From positions 63,299,687-63,363,686 of the forward strand of contig CM065295.1 in assembly GCA_032871835.1 (NCBI GenBank): a DNA stretch of 64,000 nucleotides, in the 5' to 3' direction. This document shows positions 58,848 to 64,000 of this stretch, piece by piece. The notes below the pieces were generated by a model, which searched no databases, was not told the DNA's origin, and saw only the letters and a program-made list of their open reading frames with translations. Numbering within the stretch: position 1 is the stretch's first letter; each line of letters opens with the position of its first letter. The DNA comes from Dipteronia dyeriana. Lineage: Eukaryota > Streptophyta > Magnoliopsida > Sapindales > Sapindaceae. Both the position numbers and the translations under genes were made by a program.

Positions 58848-59655
58848 TTGGTAATTTGTTTCTTAAATGATATAATTGAATAATTATTTAACGGTTAAGA
58901 TAAATTATACAAACACCCCGAGTTTAGGTGTAATTTCACCTATATGTAATCTTTGTTTATAATTACATGAACATACCCTGCCGACTGTCATCGGTTGACT
59001 TCCGTCAACTTTAACCATTGACCACATTTTTAAATACCTAACACACTTGGTTACTTATTTTATACTTTTAAAATTAATATTTAAACTAATAAATTAAATA
59101 ATAGAAGAAAAAAATCATCCCACTCCCAAAGATAAAATTTTCATCGGTGGCTCTATTGCCACACAAAAAATGTCTTACTACACCCATGTTTTAATGAAAC
59201 CTTTTTATTCTAAAATATATTTGTATTTAATTATAAAAAAGTGCATGACTTAAAATTAGAAATTTAAATTTACTTTCTACACCAATAAGTTGGACACCCA
59301 ATTATTATAAATACTAATAAACTTTAATAATATATACTTAATCAAAACCAATATCAATGAAGAAATATAATTATTTTGATATATAGTCAAGGAATAGATG
59401 AACACAAATTGATTTCATAGATTTCGAATGCATTCAGATATGTTCCCTTTAATTTTTATTATGGTTTTTTGATTGATTTTTTTTTTTGGTTGAATGTAAA
59501 AAAGTTGATGGATGGATTTTTTAAAAACCAACTTTTTCATCGTAAGGAAGGATTTTTTTTGGAGGTATTATATAAATCCGGGTATTTTTTTAAGTGAATT
59601 GGAGAACTCCCGCAACCTCATGGTTGTTATAAGTATGGAACCTACATTTTCCATA
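58848..59655. other. AT-rich DNA, possible MULE-end remnant
   Basis: 58905-59030 (ATTATACAAACACCCCGAGT, ATTACATGAACATACCCTG) is written in the style of the long TIRs at 45.7 and 51.4 kb, but I found no inverted partner. Otherwise nothing. Confidence 0.35.
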
Positions 59656-59860
59656 CATTCTCCACATTGGTATGATATTGTCTGTTTTTAGTCTAAGCAC
59701 GCACAGATTTGCTCTTGTAACTTTACCCAAAAGGGCTAATATCAATGAAGATTGTTTCCATACTTATATACCCATGATCATATTCATGTCTAGCCAATGT
59801 GTGACTTTGGTGGGTGTAGGTGTAATGAGTTTACCACCGGACCAACCTCATCCCGTCTAT
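59656..59860 (+). repeat. Dispersed plant repeat fragment
   Basis: The pattern TTGGTATGATATTGTC, ...TTTGCTCTTGTAACTTTACC, AAAAGGGCTAATATCAATGA, CCCATGATCATATTC and CCAATGTGTGACTTTGGTGG resembles an LTR-like repeat I know from many eudicot genomes. Ends and class not determined. A short open frame here is not considered a gene. Confidence 0.35.
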
Positions 59861-60366
59861 CATAAGGAAGGATTCGTAAGGAATTCTGGATAATCTATGT
59901 TAAATAAAATTTTCAAATATATTTCTGGATCTAGATTCCAGAGTTGTCCAGCTAAAATATTTCATTGATGTCATCGTCTTTTACAGCTAAGAAAACTCAA
60001 TTATACTTATTCAAGGTGCCAAGTTGAAAGTACAATTATTAGCAATAATCATATATCTAGAGGGGTTTTATGTTTTCATTTTTTTTCCTGGTTCACAGAA
60101 CTGCAATGGAAAAATGTGGTATCCCTTATTAATTAACTTTTTAATCCGAGTTCTGTTTCTATTCCTCTTTATGTCTTAGCAAGAAAAATTGGTGCAATGA
60201 GAAAAAAAGGTGTAATGAGAAAAAAATATATTTAAATTTATCAAAAGTACTTAAAGGATGTGTTTGGTATTTTTGGGGTGTAGGAAGTAAAATTTACAAT
60301 TTTAATAGGTTTAGTATGAAAAATGGGTTTAGTAAGATATTTCATGGGTGATAATAGAGCTACCCA

Positions 60367-60494
60367 ATTTTCATTCCAAAAGCTAACATCATCCAAAATC
60401 CAACTTCTTCATCACCCAATCATATCTTCAATTTTCATTCCAAAAGCTAACATCACCCAAAATCCAACTTCTTCATCACCCAATCATTTCTTCA
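60367..60494. repeat. 64-bp tandem duplication
   Basis: ATTTTCATTCCAAAAGCTAA starts at 60367 and 60431; the copies differ at a few positions. The surrounding DNA (59861-60930) has no gene I can support. Confidence 0.85.
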
Positions 60495-60929
60495 TATCTT
60501 CATATTTATCAAAACACAATTATCAACCTACAAAAAATATTTTATCATCACCACCATTATCAAATCGCCATCGATACCATAGCCAACACAAAAAATAAAA
60601 TAAAAAAGTACAATAATCAAAGTACAAACAATTCCACTGTTAGTGGAGGAACTGCTCCTCGTTCGGAGTAGTAGATCTACTCCTCTGCGCGATGATCTGC
60701 TTCTTGTTAGAGCAAATTGATCATCTTGGGAAAAGCTAGAGATGGAGGCTCCATCTGATGAAGCTTGGAGGAAAGATCTGAAATTTTCTAGATCTCTCTT
60801 CTCAACCTTTTCTTTTTATCGGATTTTTTTAAATTTTGTTATCATTGAAAATACACAAAATGCGTCTAATACAATCTATAAAAAGGGTGAAGGGTTTTAA
60901 TAATCCGATTATTTATCTCTTTTTTTTTC

Positions 60930-61509
60930 TTGCTTAATCAATATTATTCACAAATCACCAAAGCAAATTAAAACAAATCAATCAATCAAAGTAAATATAG
61001 TGCGTAATTATAAATGATACATTGATTTGATTTATGTGAGAAAACCCTAATAGAGTAAAAACTCATGGGTTATCCATCTAACCACTCAAGTCCTCAAATC
61101 CACTATATGTGATGTTACTTACAACCTTGGTTGACCTCTAGTCACTCTATTCTTAGAACATAACATAACACTACTACCCGTATGCCTTTTATAGTGATTA
61201 TAGATCTAACCTAGACAACCTCTTCATGAAGAGAAGTTGACACCCTCAAGTGATCTCCACATTCCAATACTCTTGGCATGAGCACCTTCTAATATACCCG
61301 TAGGTCTTTTAAAGAGGAGCTAGTCCATTGCTTGTGCAACTACAACCCGTGGCCATAAGACTTTGACTTAATGAAGAGAATTAAAGTCTAAGTGAATAAA
61401 TGAATATTTTAAATGCAGTAAAGTGCAAGACTAAACACTATATGCTTAATTAGATGTTAAGATGTAAATCTAACAGCTTAATTATCAAATAGACCTACAT
61501 GTACAAACA
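60930..61509 (-). repeat. Remnant of a SIRE-like LTR
   Basis: Order of motifs as in the D LTR but diverged: GTGAGAAAACCCTAATAGAG, AAACTCATGGGTTATCC, CTCAAATCCACTATATGTGA, TTACAACCTTGGTTGACCTC, then TTTTATAGTGATTATAGATC and AATGAAGAGAA. No ends or duplication. The LINE follows directly. Confidence 0.55.
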
Positions 61510-61517
61510 TTTTTTTT
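61510..61517 (-). other. Poly(A) tail of the LINE (T8 on plus strand)
   Basis: Eight T on the plus strand immediately beyond the 3' end of the minus-strand LINE mark its 3' tail. No target duplication can be checked because the 5' end lies outside the window. Confidence 0.6.
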
Positions 61518-64000
61518 GAAACGACTGAAATTTATTGATCATCGGAACAAAGATACAACAGTTGAAGCAAAAGCTAAGGCCAAGGCAAACCATGTTGAGA
61601 TCGACACAACAAACTGCTAGCTAGCTGTAGAAAGCTAGCAGTAGGGAAACAAAACAACAATAGAAAATCATAGATTGCCTCACTCTAACCTATCACCAGT
61701 TCTATTAGCTTCTAACTTGGAAAAATTATCCGTAAATGAGTTTGATCCTCTTGGATTAAATGAGACAGAAACACCATTATGACTACGAAGGAATTCTAGA
61801 ATATCATAATTCTGATGCACAGTCTTTAAGTTGCCAAAGTTTTCACCATGAACCCAAGAAACCGTGGATTTCGAGTAGCTAATCACGGTCACAACATGAT
61901 TCAGTAGAGTCTTCTTTGAAACAATTAATTGACAAGCCCTCTGAATTGTAAAGACTTCAGCAGAGTTAGAATCCAAAATGCTTGGAAAAGCTAAAAATAG
62001 ATACAAAATTCTGCCTTAGTGTTTCGAAGAACACCTTCCATTCCATCCATTCCAAGATTGCATAAAGACGAACCATCGACATTGAAGAAAAAGATTATCT
62101 TTCGCTAGAGGCTTCCATACATAAAATTTTGAAGCCTTCTTCATCTGCTTATCAGTGCATCTTTCGCTAATGTCCAGGAGAAGCATCGATAAGTCTTCAT
62201 CGGAGCCACAACCGTGATTTTTGAACTAAAGCACCATTTTAAATTTTACCAAATCCATATAGCACTATCAAAATTAACTTGTTTCTATTTGAACACGAGA
62301 TTATTACGGCCTCTCAAATAGTCCAAACCACAGCGAAAAATAAGGTGTTCCATGCTTTTTTTTCTATTTGGATGAGAACATAACCTAGGCCAACCTTGCA
62401 TTCATTCTAAAATAGAGCTATTAGAGCACGAATGCACACCCAACCACCTCATGCAATTAGACCACAACCTCCAAGACCACCTACAAAGAAGAAAAAGGTG
62501 ATTTACCATCTCATTCTCACTTTTATAGAGCGGACACTCGCTTGATACTAACTGAACAAAACCAAACCTTTGAATTACTTCTCTGACATAAATTCTCCAA
62601 ATGCTTAATTGCCAAGCAAAAACCTCAACCTCTGGAGGATAACTACCTATCAATACAACCTATTGAAGGGAAATACGGTCACGATGACCTCTTCAAGGCA
62701 TCTTTTAAAAGAGTTCACAGTGAATATGCCATTTGGATAAAAAGTCCACCCAAGAGAATCAGGAAAAAATCGTATAATCGAAATGCAATCTAATGCTGAC
62801 AAAAAACACTTCCATTGATCATATTCCCAGCTGAATACATACCTTCTTAAAACCACATTCAAAACCCATTTGCTGCCATCCCAAGAACCAAAATCTCTAA
62901 CCCTGCCAAATTTGTTGATTGCCAGAGAAAATATAAGGGGGAAAGCATTCTTGAGAGGCACCAAATCCCATATCACATCTTACCAAAATCTAATCCTATC
63001 ACCATTACCTACTATCTTACAAACCCATCATCGATAACCTTGCGACATTGAGATCTTTCACTGACCAACCTTCCTACCGCTTTCAAGAATAAAGAACCAG
63101 ACTTGGGCCCTTGCCAATTCCATAACAACAACTTATTATCCACACCATATTTCGTGCAAATGGCAGATTTCCAAAGAGATGCCTCCTCCTTGCCGAATCT
63201 CCATATCCATTTAGCTAACAAACTAGACCTTTTGTGCTTAATTTGACCTACCCCAAGTCCTCCGTTCCTTTTATTTTTGCATATTGTTGGCCAATCGACA
63301 AAATGAACTTTTCTTTTAGCAATGCCATCGTTCCAAAAGAAGTCCCATTGAAATTTTTCAATGCTCTTTGCTACACCAACCGGAATGCTAAAAACAGACA
63401 TAAAGTATGATGGTATATTAGAGAGCACTGTCTAGATAAGCACCAATCTTCCGCCTTTTGATATAAAACCTTGTTTCCATGAAGCTAGTCTTTGTTTAAT
63501 CTTGTTGATAACCAGAGTCCACAAATCTTCATGATTCAAATTTCAACTAAGGGGAAAACCGAGATAGGGAATGGGTAGCTTAGCTTTAGAGCAACGAAAA
63601 GAACCAGCCCAATCAACCTCAATTGGCCATTTCTTGCCCACCTTCACCAAACAACTTTTGTGGAAGTTAATTTTTAGACCTGAAGCTAACTCGAAAATTC
63701 TCAAAATTCTCGTGGCATTTAACAAATAGTTCATATTTGGTTCGATAAACAAAACCATGTCGTCAACAAATTAGAGGTGAGAAATGTGAATGGTGCCATT
63801 TTCAAATTCAATACCCTTTACCAGTTGAAGATCTCTAGCCTTAACTAAGAGGATGTTCAAAACTTCCACCACCAAATTAAATAAAAAGGGTGATAAAGGA
63901 TCCCCTAGGCATAATCCCCTCTTAATTGTAAATTGAACAGATGGACTGCCGTTAACAATCACTAAGAGGGCAGGCGACGTGATACACCACCATATCCAAT
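61518..64000 (-). mobile_element. L1-type LINE, 3' part, minus strand
   Basis: Minus-sense order: RT fingers/palm at 63543-63962 (FTIKRGLCLGDPLSPFLFNL, then a stop and FVDDMVLFIEP, where F(A/V)DD is the active site; the stop stands where Q is usual), GLKINFHKSCL and IPYLGFPLS; RT C-terminal part at 63012-63428 (WDFFWNDG, HFVDWPTICKNKRNGGLGV, FGKEEASLWKS); zf-RVT region at 62402-62976 (VFAWQLSIWRIYV, CPLYKSENEMVNHLFLLCRW); RNase H at 61680-62030. Frames are broken between blocks. The endonuclease and ORF1 would lie right of the window. Confidence 0.85.
61680..62030 (-). pseudogene. LINE C-terminal RNase H domain
   Basis: Minus strand: SNSAEVFTIQRACQLIVSKK carries the E of the RVT_3-type RNase H found at the end of many plant L1 elements, followed by VVTVISYSKSTVSWVHG (S where the catalytic D of 'ESDS' is expected) and RGSNSFTDNFSKLEANR. 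Ends at 61680. It is likely degenerate. Confidence 0.6.

Overview
This is nuclear DNA of a flowering plant, most likely a eudicot. The evidence is one intron-containing CONSTANS-like gene, plant-type Ty1/copia elements (Tork-like and SIRE/Maximus-like), an L1-type LINE with an RNase H domain, hAT, Mutator-like (MULE) and CACTA DNA transposons, and a very AT-rich background with long (AT)n runs. I could not assign a species. There is no bacterial, organellar or CRISPR sequence.

Only one gene looks intact: a group Ia CONSTANS/COL1/COL2-type flowering regulator at 7822-9016 (+). It has two exons, encodes 367 aa, and carries two B-boxes, a CCT domain and a C-terminal VP motif. Two G-boxes lie about 320-350 bp upstream of its start. 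Nearly all the rest is transposable element, mostly decayed and nested, so the window reads as a single-gene island in a repeat sea.

Layout. 0-1.4 kb: broken hAT transposase. 2.4-6.1 kb: a MULE with a broken minus-strand transposase and a minisatellite-filled first intron. 7.4-9.3 kb: the COL gene. 10.3-10.7 kb: a MITE with TAA target duplication. 11.2-25.9 kb: a minus-strand copia element (A) whose gag is split by a plus-strand copia element (B, 19964-25291) and whose middle is replaced by SIRE-type LTR pieces (E, C) in opposite orientations. 26.9-29.2 kb: two abutting copies of an AT-rich terminal-inverted-repeat element, with a third fragment at 19.0-19.6 kb. 29.5-39.7 kb: a SIRE-type element (D), minus strand, with exact target duplication GTTAT; a solo LTR with its own duplication CAATG sits inside its RNase H region. 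40.6-44.0 kb: two non-autonomous TIR elements filled with 30-bp and about 20-bp minisatellites. 45.7-46.4 kb: a small long-TIR MITE. 46.5-51.2 kb: a hAT element with a broken BED-finger transposase and a 1.9-kb minisatellite intron. 51.4-52.9 kb: a MULE-type element with a perfect 9-bp target duplication. 53.7-58.8 kb: two CACTA-type elements, the second carrying two solo LTRs. 60.9-64.0 kb: an LTR remnant and the 3' part of an L1 LINE running off the window.

Beyond the nesting, three patterns recur. Several DNA transposons carry large tandem repeats, in two cases inside a predicted 5' intron of the transposase. The LTRs of unrelated copia lineages share GC-rich, palindromic U3 modules upstream of their TATA boxes. 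Several structures (solo LTRs, head-to-head LTRs, tandem TIR elements) point to repeated recombination after insertion. I found no evidence for a new protein-coding system.
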